This document shows positions 47,690 through 59,620 of a DNA stretch of 64,000 bases, one piece after another. The stretch lies in NCBI RefSeq assembly GCF_032854445.1, contig NW_027017953.1:994501-1058500 (forward strand), in the 5' to 3' direction. The notes below the pieces were generated by a model. The model saw only the letters and a program-made list of their open reading frames with translations, did not search any database and was not told the DNA's origin. Source of the stretch: Liolophura sinensis. Lineage: Eukaryota > Mollusca > Polyplacophora > Chitonida > Chitonidae. A program made the position numbers and the translations under genes. Each line of letters starts with the position of its first letter. The first letter of the stretch is position 1.

Positions 47690-50527
47690 ACACCACCTTC
47701 AGTCTGGTATTTCCAAGGCCATGTGGTCTGAATCTATTGCTAGCATCCTTCAGTCTTGTATTTCCAAGGCCATGTGGTCTGAATGTATGGCTAACACCCT
47801 TCAGTCTGGTATTTCCAAGGCCATGTGGTCTGAATCTATGGCTAACTCCCTTCAGTCTGGTATTTCCAAGGCCACTTGGTGTGAATGTATGGCTAACATC
47901 CTCTTCAGTCTGGTATTTCCAAGACCATGTGGTCTGAATCTATTGCTAGCATCCTTCAGTCTGGTATTTCCAAGGCCATGTGGTCTGAATCTATGGCTAA
48001 CACCCCCTTCAGTCTGGTATTTCCAAGGCCATGTGGTCTGAATCTATGGTTAGCATCCTTCAATCTGGTATTTCCAAGGCCATGTGGTCTGAATCTATGG
48101 CTAGCATTCTTCAGTCTGGTATTTCCAAGGCCATGTGATCTGATTGTATGGCTAACACCCTCTTCAGTCTGGTATTTCCAAGGCCATGTGGTCTGAATCT
48201 ATGGCTAGCATCCTTCAATCTGGTATTTCCAAGGCCATGTGGTCTGAATCTATGGCTAACACCTTTCAGTCTGGTATTTCCAAGGCCATGTGGTCTGAAT
48301 CTATGGCTAACACCCCCTTCAATCTGGTATTTCCAAGGCCACTTGGTCTGAATCTATGGCTAGCATCCTTCAGTCTGGTATTTCCAAGGCCATGTGATCT
48401 GAATGTATGGCTAACACCCTCTTCAGCCTGGTATTTCCAAGGTCACTTGGTCTGAATCTATGGCTAACACCCTCTTCAGTCTGGTATTTCCAGGGCCATG
48501 TGGTCTGAATCTATGGCGAACACCCTCTTCAGTCTGGTATTTGCAAAGCCCCTTGGTCTGAATCTATTGCTAGCATCCTTCAGTCTGGTATTTCCAAGGC
48601 CATGTGGTCTGAATCTATTGCTGGCACCCTTCAGTCTGATATTTCCAAGGCCATGTGGTCTGAATCTATTGCTACCACCCTCTTCAGTCTGATATTTCCA
48701 AGGCCATGCGGCCTGAATCTATGGCTAACTCCCTTCAGTCTGGTATTTCCAAGGCCGCTTGATCTGAATGTATGGTTAACACCCTTCAGTCTGGTATTTC
48801 CAAGGCCATTTGGTCTGAATGTATGGTTAACACCCTCTTCAGTCTGATATTTCCAAGGCCACTTGGTCTGAATCTATGACTAGCATCCTTCAGTCTGATA
48901 TTTCCAGGGCCATTTGGTCTGAATCTATGGCTAGCATCCTTCAGTCTGGTATTTCCAAGGCCACTTGGTCTGAATCTATGGCTAACTCCCTTCAGTCTGG
49001 TATTTCCAGGCCACTTGGTCTGAATCTATGGCTAGCATCCTTCAGTCTTGTATTTCCAAGTCCATGCGGTCTGAATCTATGGCTAAGAACCCCTACAGTC
49101 TGATATTTCCAAGGCCACTTGGTCTGAATCTATGGCTAACAACCTCTTCAGTCTGGTATTTCCAAGGCCACTTGGTCTGAATATATGGCTAACACCCTCT
49201 TCAGTCTGATATTTCCAAGGCCACTTGGTCTGAATCTATGACTAGCATCCTTCAGTCTGGTATTCCCAAGGCCAAGTGGTCTGAATCTATGGCTAGCATC
49301 CTTCAGTCTTGTATTTCCAACGCCATGTGGTCTGAATCTATGGCTAAGAACCCCTACAGTCTGGTATTTCCAAGGCCACTTGGTCTGAATCTATGGCTAA
49401 CAACCCCTACAGTCTGGTATTTCCAAGGCCATGTGGTCTGAATCTATGGCTAACAACCCTACAGTCTGGTATTTCCAAGGCCACTTGGTCTGAATCTATG
49501 GCTAGCATCCTTCAGTCTGGTATTTCCAAGGCCACTTGGTCTGAATCTATGGCTAGCATCCTTCAGTCTGGTATTTCCAAGGCCAAGTGGTCTGAATCTA
49601 TGGCTAACAACCCCTACAGTCTGGTATTTCCAAGGCCAAGTGGTCTGAATCTATCGCTACCACCCTCTTCAGTCTGGTATTTCCAAGGCCATGTGGTCTG
49701 AATCTATGGCTAGCATTCTTCAGTCTGGTATTTCCAAGGCCACTTGGTCTGAATCTATGGCTAGCATCCTTCAGTCTGATATTTCCAAGGCCACTTGGTC
49801 TGAATCTATGGCTAACACCCTCTTCAGTCTGATATTTCCAAGGCCAAGTGGTCTGAATCTATGGCTAGCATCCTTCAGTCTGGTATTTCCAAGGTCACTT
49901 GGTCTGAATGTATGGCTAACAACCCCTACAGTCTGATATTTCCAAGGCCATGTGGTCTGAATCTATGGCTACCACCCTCTTCAGTCTGGTATTTCCAAGG
50001 CCACTTGGTCTGAATCTATGGCTAACACCCTCTTCAGTCTGGTATTTCCAAGGCCAAGTGGTCTGAATCTATGGCTAGCATCCTTCAGTCTGGTATTTTC
50101 AAGGCCACTTGGTCTGAATCTATGGCTAACACCCTCTTCAGTCTGATATTTCCAAGGCCAAGTGGTCTGAATCTATGGCTAGCATCCTTCAGTCTGGTAT
50201 TTTCAAGGCCACTTGGTCTGAATCTATGGCTAGCATCCTTCAGTATGGTATTTCCAAGGCCACTTGGTCTGAATGTATGGCTAACACCCTCTTCAGTCTG
50301 GTATTTCCAAGGCCACTTGGTCTGAATCTATGGCTAGCATCCTTCAGTCTGATATTTCCAAGGCCACTTGGTCTGAATCTATGGCTAGCATCCTTCAGTC
50401 TGGTATTTCCAAGGCCATGTGGTCTGAATCTATGGCTAGCATCCTTCAGTCTTGTATTTCCAAGGCCACTTGGTCTGAATCTATGGCTAGCATCCTTCAG
50501 TCTGGTATTTCCAAGGCCATGTGGTCC
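47690..50527. repeat. Satellite, about 51-bp unit, about 55 copies
   Basis: TCTGGTATTTCCAAGGCCAT, GTGGTCTGAATCTATGGCTA and GCATCCTTCAG repeat, with variants CACTTGG or CAAGTGG for CATGTGG, and CACCCTCTTCAG or CAACCCCTACAG for CATCCTTCAG. It is the largest array in the window, about 420 bp upstream of the first recognised zinc-finger exon. The chain of 60-120-codon frames across it is periodicity only. Confidence 0.96.
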
Positions 50528-50948
50528 AGAAAATGATGGGTAATGCTCATATTGATCTACTGTGGTATGGCTGCACTGCTTCCTTGAAATGTTTGACCAG
50601 GGCCTGTGTTTTTAACTGTATCAGATTTTTAAATGGCGACCTATATGGCTGGACAATATAATACCAAATCTAATCAATTGTGTATAGTTTAGGGACGGAT
50701 GGCATGTCTTTGACACCTTAAAACAGATACAAAGTTCATTTTTTTATTTCCTCACGTCAATTATCGAGATTATGGTCTGAATTCAAATCTTGTTCAGTAA
50801 CGAGGAGAGGCAGAGGGTCAAATCCATTTGCTTGTTATGATGTTTTTCCTGGCTGTGTCTGAATTCCCATGGTTGAAAGTTGTTGTTGTAGAATCACTTA
50901 ACCATGCCTGTTGTCTGGCTCTAAGATTGTTTCTTCTTGTCATTTCAG
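50528..50948 (+). other. Probable intron end upstream of the zinc-finger exon
   Basis: Unique AT-rich sequence ending in TTTCTTCTTGTCATTTCAG immediately before the ATG at 50,949. The strong acceptor implies at least one upstream exon. Confidence 0.5.
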
Positions 50949-53900
50949 ATGATATATAAATGTCCTGTGTGTGGGAAAGAATTCCGAAGAAGAGTAATTT
51001 TAAATCTGCACAGAAGTTCTCACGCCAAATTTAAATATAAGTGTCAGATTTGTGGAAAGGTGAGTTTTAATCTATCTGCAACACATTTAGAAATAAATTT
51101 GATATTGTTGTGTAAAAAATCTACATTTAAAAGATCAGATTATTTTTTAAAATCTGATAAATTCTATGTTTTCCCCACCGTTTATTCGGGCTGAAGCTCT
51201 GCAGGGGAGGAAACTAGCCTGTATATTTATGGCATTCACTCTCCTAGCAGAGACTACAAATGTGGACAGAATGAACAACACTGACTGAGTAACTGTTGTT
51301 AGGTAGGTGTAGGTTGACTAAGTCAAAAGATGAGGTGGGTAACAATTTTTGGTCCACATAATGTTAACATTGAGGATTTTTGAAGTTTACTTCATGATAT
51401 ACCTGTAGGTGCTCAGGGCTCAATTTTGGTGTCTGACTGAAACAGATGAATGGAAACTTTGAATATTGATATTCTCTGTATATTGGCATCCTATATTTGG
51501 GTGTAGGTATGCAGCCATCCTCAGGAGTGCACAGAATGAAAGTTCAGGCTTATATACATATATGTGTGTGTGTTTTGCTTTACACAAAACTGATCTGTGG
51601 CCATAGCTCCGCCTGACTCAGCTGTGTAGACTACTAGACTAGCTAGATCACATTCATACACAGCTTTGACATTTTCACCTGTGTCAGGTGGGTATGTCAT
51701 ATACCTTGAAAAGAGTGGAAAGGTGTGTCAAGTACCTGGAAATGAGTGAGCTGTGAACCAAGTTTCCTCTCCTACAATCTGGTAGTCTTTCTAGTGAAAT
51801 ATTTATGAATAGGATGTAAAATGATTCAAAGAGAATAAATTCTATTACAGGTGTTGTGAATAAATCTTTTTGTTGAAATCTTTGCCCATATGTTTCAGGT
51901 GTTTTTACTGCGGTACCAAGTTCTACAGCACCAGAGGCTCCATGGAGCATTTAAGTTACGTCAGTGTAAGACGTACCCAGAAGTCTACAAACATCTGTCA
52001 GGACTGATGAAAAATTCACGTGCTGATTTCAGTGGCTGGCCATTTAAGTGTAAGAAATGCCCATCTAGTTTTCTCAAATCCCCTTATTTATCTGCTCATC
52101 TGTTCCGTGTACATGCCATTGTGACAAACAAAAAAACATCTGCATTGATAAACACAAACTTCAGAATGGTGGATCATGAAAAGAGTGCATGGAAAATTGG
52201 ATACCAACAACTATTACCTGTAGGGAAGGAATGCCACAATGACCAGAATGCCTCTACTTTGGGTTTGTTATCCCATGTGCAGCAAGGGGGAATAAATGAC
52301 AAATCCTCTGTGCGCAATCATGGACTAAGTGACAAATCCTCTGTGCAGCATCATGGACTAAGTGACAAATCCTCTGTGCAGCATCATGGACTAAGTGACA
52401 AATCCTCTGTACAGCATCATGGACTAAGTGACAAATCCTCCATGCAACATCATGGACTTAGTGACAAATCCTCTGTGCCACATCATGGACTAAGTGACAA
52501 ATCCTCTGTGCAGCATCATGGACTAAGTGACAAATCCTCTGTGCCACATCATGGACTGAGTGACAAATCCTCTGTGCAGCATCATGGACTAACTGACAAA
52601 TCCTCTGTGCAGCATCATGGACTAAGTGACAAATCCTCTGTGCAGCATCATGGACTAAGTGACAAATCCTCTGTGCAGCATCATGGACTAAGTGACAAAT
52701 CCTCTGTACAGCATCATGGACTAAGTGACAAATCCTCCATGCAACATCATGGACTTAGTGACAAATCCTCTGTGCCACATCATGGACTGAGTGACAAATC
52801 CTCTGTGCCACATCATGGACTGAGTGACAAATCCTCTGTGCCACATCATGGACTGAGTGACAAATCCTCTGTGCCACATCATGGACTGAGTGACAAATCC
52901 TCTGTGCAGCATCATGGACTAAGTGACAAATCCTCTGTGCAACATCATGGAGTTAGTGACAAATCCTCTGTGCAGCATCATGGACTAAGTGACAAATCCT
53001 CTGAGCAACGATGTGGACTAACTCGCACAACAGGAACATCACAGAAAAGTCCACTCCCGAGAATATTGTTAGAGTCACCTAGAAAAAGTCCTGGACAGTT
53101 GGCGAAACAAAGATTGTTGAAAAAGTATCAGCGTTTCCATAACAGTTATCCTGTGGGCAGAAGGTTGTGTTTGGACAAAAACCCTTCTGCTTCTGGATCC
53201 GACCATCAAAAGTCCCCCAACAGATACGAAGAGCTTACAATGCCGAGACTCAGAGAGATAAAAGTTGTTTTAGAAGATGTGCGTTTTAATGGAAACAACG
53301 GAGTAAAAGTCTTAAATATTCACCAGAACCAGACAACTCTGCCACATAATTCTGAGCTCCGTGCGTCCTGTTATGGTGAAGAGGAGGACTTGATTCTGCA
53401 GTTATCAGACACTTCGGATGTGGAGGAGGACTCCATGCCTCATCTCCACAGAGTCTCCTCTGAAGAGAAGGCTTGTGACTCTGATGACTGGCAAAGTGAT
53501 ACAGAGGGTAGAAGTGATAAAGCAGCAGTGTCAGTTAAAACAGATGGTTTCAAGGAGAGAGAGGGGCTTTTTGAAGTGTTGCAACATGAGCACGTTAGAT
53601 CAGGTAAAAAGAGAGTTGATTACGAAGTGAATGACAAAGAATCTTCATACAAAAAACACAGAACACAATCAGATAAAGTAGGACTTAATGGTCTTATACC
53701 ACTGAAAAGTCGTAAACAATCTTCAACATGGGGCAAAGTGAATAGCATACATCATCGGACAGGCATCTTTTCTATGCCAGATTTGATCATGGTTAGTGAA
53801 TGGAGTAGAGTTGATGACAATGAGAGTATACAGGACAAAAGCATGCCAAACCTTCAGGGATCTAAAAACTTCTCCACTTCTGTGTCAAAGGGAGAGGAGA

Positions 53901-55900
53901 GGACAATTCCAAAGTTAACATTGAAAAAGCTTCCGAAACCTTTTGTCTCGGATTCTTCACGAGTGATGCATAAGGACAGCAGTATATCACAACAGAGCGA
54001 GAATAATATCAATATGGACAGGAAGGTGACTCCGGCAGACTTTATTCATTCCGCTTGCTCTGAGACACCGTCCACTTTGTCAAATCTGAGGAGAATCCAC
54101 CACTGTGATAGAAAATGTGCCCCTCCATGCTGCGAGCGCCCTGACAGCCCTCATCTGCCTGTCTCAGGAGCAGGTAGGCTGAATGAGCATGCGCCCTCCC
54201 GAACAAAGCGCCATCACAGAAGCGCGTCAAGTTTAATGACAGATCTCTCTGAGCTGAAGCATGATCGAGAAGATCAGGCAGAGGTTTACCCTGACAGCCT
54301 GTCGTCTGTGGAGGATTTATGGGAAGGTTCCATGCAAACTAGACCTTGTGCATCTTCATCATTTCTTCTAGAGCGCCGAATGAGTTGCCCTAACGCAGTG
54401 TCATCAGAGTATGTTTCAGTTAAGCGTCGAAGACACATGACCATCTCAGGAAAGGATGAAGATCCTCGGCAACCATGTGTTGCTAGGGAACGGAGACGCC
54501 GCCCAAAACCCTTGTCTCACAGATGTGCTTGCTGTATGGACCAAGGAAGCAGCAGAAAAAGGAAAAAGCGTAAATACAGAAGAAGAGAGAAGGCATTTGA
54601 TTGGGAGATTCCAGAAGTGTTGTCCAGAGAACAGACAGATTTTATTCACAATGTTACACTCTTGATAAGTTTAAGACACAAGGTTTATCGCCTTTGTCAG
54701 GTTCTGTTTCCTAAACTGGCCTCTGTTTGGCAACTTGATCCCGACACAGAACAAATTGACATGTTGGTCATGGAAATAACGGATGTCACAAGGACAGTGT
54801 CATCTAAGTGGGAAATGGACACGCCAACTGGTGGCAGAATGTGCCAGGATAGTGGTGGAATCACATTGAAGTCAGATAACAGTGAAGAAACTGTGGACAA
54901 ACCTGACATGACTTTGGGCAATGTCTGTGAGTTCAACTGTGATATTCAGGGAAACAATGGGACAGTGGTGGAGAAAACTCAGACTAGTTCTGATGAAACC
55001 TCAGTTAAGATATTTTCAAAAAGCAGATCAAATTCACCAGATATGAATAGGTCTTTTCCATCTTTGTGGAAGGAGGAAAACGATGTTTCAGACAGATGTA
55101 AACAGGCCAGTGAGTCAGATCAAATAAAGGGGTATGGAGGTTTTGAGGACACCCACCCAGATTTGACCGAGGATCTCAATAGTGAACCACTGATTCCAAA
55201 TCTAAACTGCTGTGACATGATAAAAGGTGATACCAAAGAGTTGAGGTCTCCAGCTTGTGATGGTGACATAGAGGATGAGTTACCTTTGTTAGAATGCTAT
55301 GCTAGCCAGTTGGACTCTGAGGGCCTAGCCCAAGATCCTGAGTCAACTGTAACAGACAGCACAGACAATCTTTGGGGAATCAGTGTCCTAGAAACCATTC
55401 AAGAGGAACCTTTGGCTGTGGGTGTATCTCGATTGAACCATGACTCTACCTGTGAGAGCCTCAGTACACACCCTTTTTCAGGGCCTGTGAGAGGACCTGA
55501 ATATAGTCCCTGGGGAAGCACTGCTAATGAGAGCTGGGAGGGTGAGTTTATGAAGTATCTGAGAGGTCACTCTGTGGCACCCGTTGGCAACCCAGAAGGT
55601 TCAGCCAAGAGCAGTCTGGACAAGACTGATAATCCAGGCACATCTAAACAAACTCAGTCCCCATCAGAAGTCCTTGATTTTCGTATGTTGAACACCCATG
55701 TCACCCTTTGCAAGAACCCATATCTGTGTTTGACTCGACTTAGGAAAAAGGTTATTCTCTTGCTGAAACCTTTGTTGCCCAATCTTACCTTTGAGAATAA
55801 CTTTGACAAGTTCAGTGATGATGTGGACATGCTTGTGGAACTTGTTATTCAGAGCAATGAAACTAAAGAGGCTAGAGCCACGCATTCCGGAGTTGACTAG
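50949..55900 (+). CDS. Large C2H2 zinc-finger protein with an internal minisatellite (2 or more exons)
   Basis: Exons 50,949-51,059 and 51,899-55,900 (TAG), joined in phase 0, give at least 1,370 aa. Finger 1 is CPVC...HRSSH (residues 5-25). Finger 2 is split by the intron, CQICGK|VFLLRYQVLQHQRLH (32-52). Finger 3 is CKKC...HLFRVH (88-109). Then come about 22 repeats of an 11-residue unit (about 169-409), a long Ser/Asp/Glu-rich region with recurrent [ST][MI]PxL motifs, two Cys clusters (HHCDRKCAPPCCE; HRCACCM), a basic stretch RKRKKRKYRRREK (probable nuclear signal) and two related C-terminal modules (about 944-1001 and 1298-1357). It is presumably a nuclear DNA-binding or chromatin protein. 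I do not recognise an orthologue. The first ATG follows a strong acceptor, so more N-terminal exons may exist. Confidence 0.88.
52292..53014 (+). repeat. Coding minisatellite, 33-bp unit, about 22 copies
   Basis: CTAAGTGACAAATCCTCTGT followed by GCAGCATCATGGA repeats in frame, encoding LSDKSSVQHHG with V/M, Q/P and occasional S/T variants. Variation is shared between units at synonymous and non-synonymous sites (GTG/GTA; CAG/CCA; a CTTAGT linked to ATGCAA), indicating block duplication. The edges (INDKSSVRNHG, LSDKSSEQRCG) are the most diverged units. Confidence 0.97.
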
Positions 55901-58814
55901 TACACTGTGGAAACATTGAGTTGAGCATAACATGAGAAGTGAAAAATCTGGACAGCTCATGGTTTGGTGTCATACATGTAGCTTGTTAAGCCTGGGCAGC
56001 TCATGGTTTGGTGTCACACATGTAGCTTGTTGTTACATGGTTATCATCTCGCCCTCAGTCTACGCTGCATACTGTACGCTGTCGCATTAAACAGCATAGT
56101 GTGAAACAAAAGCTTGTTGAGTTAAAATTTGAAATGTTTATTTTGTCTGTTAATTATTTAGGTGTGTAACATTAAAAAGAACAGCAATACCAGTCAACTA
56201 AACAAAACTATACTTGTTTATATGAGAATAATTATTCGTTATATTAAAAGGCAGCAATGGTCATTTGATATGTAGATATATGTATTGTGTATGTCCTACC
56301 CAAACCAGTACATTTGTAAGTAACCATGTTTCAAATATTAATTTATTAAATGGGAATTATAATGCATCAAGCTTGTAATTTGTTTTAAGGCAAATTCATT
56401 TATGGCAAGATGGTAAATTTGTCTTCATCTTTTTTTATAAATACATATATGGTGTAAAGGTACCAAAGAGAAAATGAGTGATGCACAGGGGTACAGTATT
56501 TGTTTAAAACTAAGCAGACAAGTTAAAACTTTTCCAGGGCACTAAATTTTTGACTAGTAATCTGGGTGTTACTAAGTGGAGGCAATTACATTAGCTTTCC
56601 AGAAGCTATTACGAAGTTAAATGCTGTATGTTGTGGAAGAGATTGAAATTATTCAGAAGAAGTGTTTGAGTTCACCATGGATTGGAAAGGTGTTAAATGA
56701 TTGCAGTAAGATGTTATAGTTATCGCTTCTGGATCAATGCTGTATCTCACCTTAAGTTTAGCATTTTAAAGTGACATTTTGCTTGATTCTAACATTCGTC
56801 AATATTATAGGGCAACTGAAAAGGTTTATGTAAAGTTTGATGACTTATCAGAAAAATATTAAGAAAAATTCAAGTGTTTTCATGAAAAGTATAATTTTGA
56901 GGCCTTTATTTGCTTCTTAAATTGCTATCTTACGTACCAAACTTTGGGTGTAATACAGTAGTTACTGTAAGTACCGGTAGTTACTGTAAATACGGGTTGG
57001 CAATATTGTCAGTGGAAAACAAAGCTTAATACCTTCAGAAATCCTAAACCTTTCCAGCTGTACATGGCAAAGTGTAATCTGTTTATCCAAGGATAAACCG
57101 GGCTTTACATGCAGTTTAAAGAGAAATCATTCTCTTTATGATCCATTGGAGAACTTGATCTACATTTTAAGGTCACTATAAAAGTAAATGAATTAAAACT
57201 GCACTCATTGCTGGATACCTGGTGTGGTGTCCTTCAGAAGTACAAAAAGTCAAATGGCCCAAAATTTGAACATGAGATTTCGATGGTTGTGAGATGTGAA
57301 CCTGATTTACAGTTGCACAATGAAGGCTCAGCTAAAATCTGATGTTCACAAACTTTCAAGCTCCAGTTGTAAACAGCATCTACTTTGTTCTACACTCATA
57401 ATATCAGTGGCCTATCTCCTCATTCTTTACTTGATCACCCACTGATTAATATAGATGCATTCTCTGTTAAAACAGCTTTGTGACCTAGTTATCAGAGAGC
57501 CAATCAGATAGCCGAAATTACTGGAAGACTTTGAAAATCTATTCACAAAGTGTTATTGGACGGTTTATGTCATGTGATCCAATTGAAAGCTGACTGACTC
57601 CATGTGCTGGAAAACTAAATGAATAATCAAGGATATTAATTAAGAAATTTCAACATCATCATATTGAACTGAAACGTTAGTGTTTCAGATGGCTGGTCAA
57701 GCAAATATGGTGAATTTGAAAGAAGATAGGCTTGTGTGTTCGCCAGCTGGCAGTGAAAAGTCATTGTGCTGGTCACTTGTGTTGTGTTGACTCAAAGTCA
57801 AGACAACAACAACAGCCGATCTTCCAGTTCATCCAAATGTTAGAAGACTACTATACTGTTGTTATATTCCCACCTGTCAGCAAGTGGATAAACTCAGTGC
57901 CCGTGGGTTTCCAGCAGTAAGTGTGATGGGAAGTTTAGTCAGGGACATAATCGCCGCAAATCTGGGGAAACATTCTTCATATGACAGCTGTTGTGTAGCT
58001 GCGTTTCGTTGGTTGAGGCAACTTGTAAAGATTCACGTCACTGGGAATTCCCGAAGTTGACCTATAACGGAGAATGGAACTACATCAGTGGGTGATGGAG
58101 TAAAAAATGACGAGACAGGCCACTGATATTCTGACTGTAACTTTGTTCATGTCATTTGATTAATTCGTCTCAAATATCAGTGAAATTACTCTACACAAAT
58201 TCCCACACTCTTATTTAGATTTAGACTTTTTTATCCTTTGCATGTAGCCATGGCAACCTACGGCAAACTACATGGCAAAATACTCAAATTTGGACATTCC
58301 TTAAGCTGTGTTGTCTTTATCGTTTTATGATTTTAGTGATGAAATGCCACTATTTATAACCAGTTTTAACACCAATGAGGAAACAGAATATGTCGGCCCC
58401 ATTACATGTACCTGAGCACAGCATCAAACATGTAAATAACTCTAAGTGATTGTAATTGCCCAGTGGCATTTCTTCATTCTAGACAGCGTTCACTTCTGTT
58501 TCCGCACATTTCATGATATATCAAGATATACAGATAAATATTGCCTTTATATCACGCTGTCGACAATGCTGGTCAGCTTGCACAGTATCAGGACGTATGT
58601 ACTGATGTTAAAGGTAATCATTGAGGTTGTTTATAATTATTACAGTTTGTTATTCAGAGTTATGTATTTGTCTAGTAGACTCAGTTTATCTTAGTACAGT
58701 GGGACATGCTAAGGAGATGTGTAATGGTTGACATATTAATCTGTCCATATGAAGTATAAAGTATATGTACATAGCATGTACCTGTCTGTATATGTAAATA
58801 AGGGATTATGTGTG
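55901..58814. other. Probable zinc-finger gene 3' UTR and intergenic sequence
   Basis: No further gene recognised. Just after the stop, a 41-bp segment with GCTCATGGTTTGGTGTC is duplicated (55,957-56,032). The rest is AT-rich with chance ORFs only. Confidence 0.45.

Positions 58815-58852
<38 letters not shown>
58815..58852. repeat. (TA)n microsatellite
   Basis: An uninterrupted TA dinucleotide run of about 36 bp, directly left of the inverted-repeat element below. Confidence 0.95.
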
Positions 58853-58854
<2 letters not shown>

Positions 58855-59620
58855 TCTAGAAGTAAGATTTCTCTGATGTGGAGAAATGATAGAACGATGA
58901 AACAGTTTCGAACATCTTGTTCTTGTCAAGGAATGAAGTATAACAGTTGGACAGGCTCTATATATGAACATGTTTCCAGGGAGTAAATGGTCGCTGGGAC
59001 AACAAATTGTCAAGTACGGACTTGCTAAAGCGTTGTGAACAGGTGTACACAGAGAGATCAAAAAGGGTAATAATACTAATCTTTATAAATTAGTGTGAAA
59101 TCAAACAATGCAATACAGTTCATTATGTATATTAAACATAGCATTCTTAAATAATGAACAACATTTAGTTTGGTTTTCTAAAAACTAGTCCTCGTTTTCT
59201 TCAGGTTTGTCGTTTACTGTTAGCAATTGTAGATTTGGAAATGATATCTTTCATTTTAGCACTATTGTTCAATATTAAATAACGTATTCAGTATTATGGG
59301 GAATATATTATTATTGTTGTGATTGTAAGTAGATATAAAAAGGAGAATATTCTAATTGGCAGTTTTTGGTGAGATTTGCCTTAACCCGCTTAGGGGGTGA
59401 GATAAAGCTTTCGTTATCCCAACGTTTATTAATCCCTCTTGATTTCCCCTAAAGAGTAAGGCAGACTTTAATTCAATAAGTCGCTCAATCCGATTGGTTG
59501 GGTTGACGACAATACTACACATCCATCTAGCCAGTGAGTTTTCCTGGAAATGTGCCTGTATATAAAACCTGTCCAACTGTTATACTTCATTCCTCTATAA
59601 GAACAAGACATTTGCAGCAA
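58855..59620. mobile_element. Inverted-repeat element (MITE-like or Penelope-like remnant)
   Basis: AGGAATGAAGTATAACAGTT followed by GGACAGG at about 58,929-58,955 is repeated in inverse orientation at about 59,569-59,595; similarity extends to about 50 bp on each side (CTTGTTCTT outside, TATATA inside). The interior about 600 bp has no RT or transposase frame. A CTGATG...GATGAAACAGTTTCG segment at 58,873-58,910 resembles a decayed hammerhead core, which Penelope-like elements carry; this is tentative. Confidence 0.45.

Noticed and set aside
47671-50543. A chain of 60-120-codon frames with a repeated FSLVFPRPCGLNLWL-like unit
   Set aside because: Frame-shifted by-products of the 51-bp array, with no splice structure or non-repetitive domain.
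52721-52915. Minus-strand repeat ORF
   Set aside because: Antisense of the 33-bp coding minisatellite in the zinc-finger gene.
57732-58694. Small ORFs of 62 and 82 codons
   Set aside because: AT-rich chance frames without family resemblance or conserved context.
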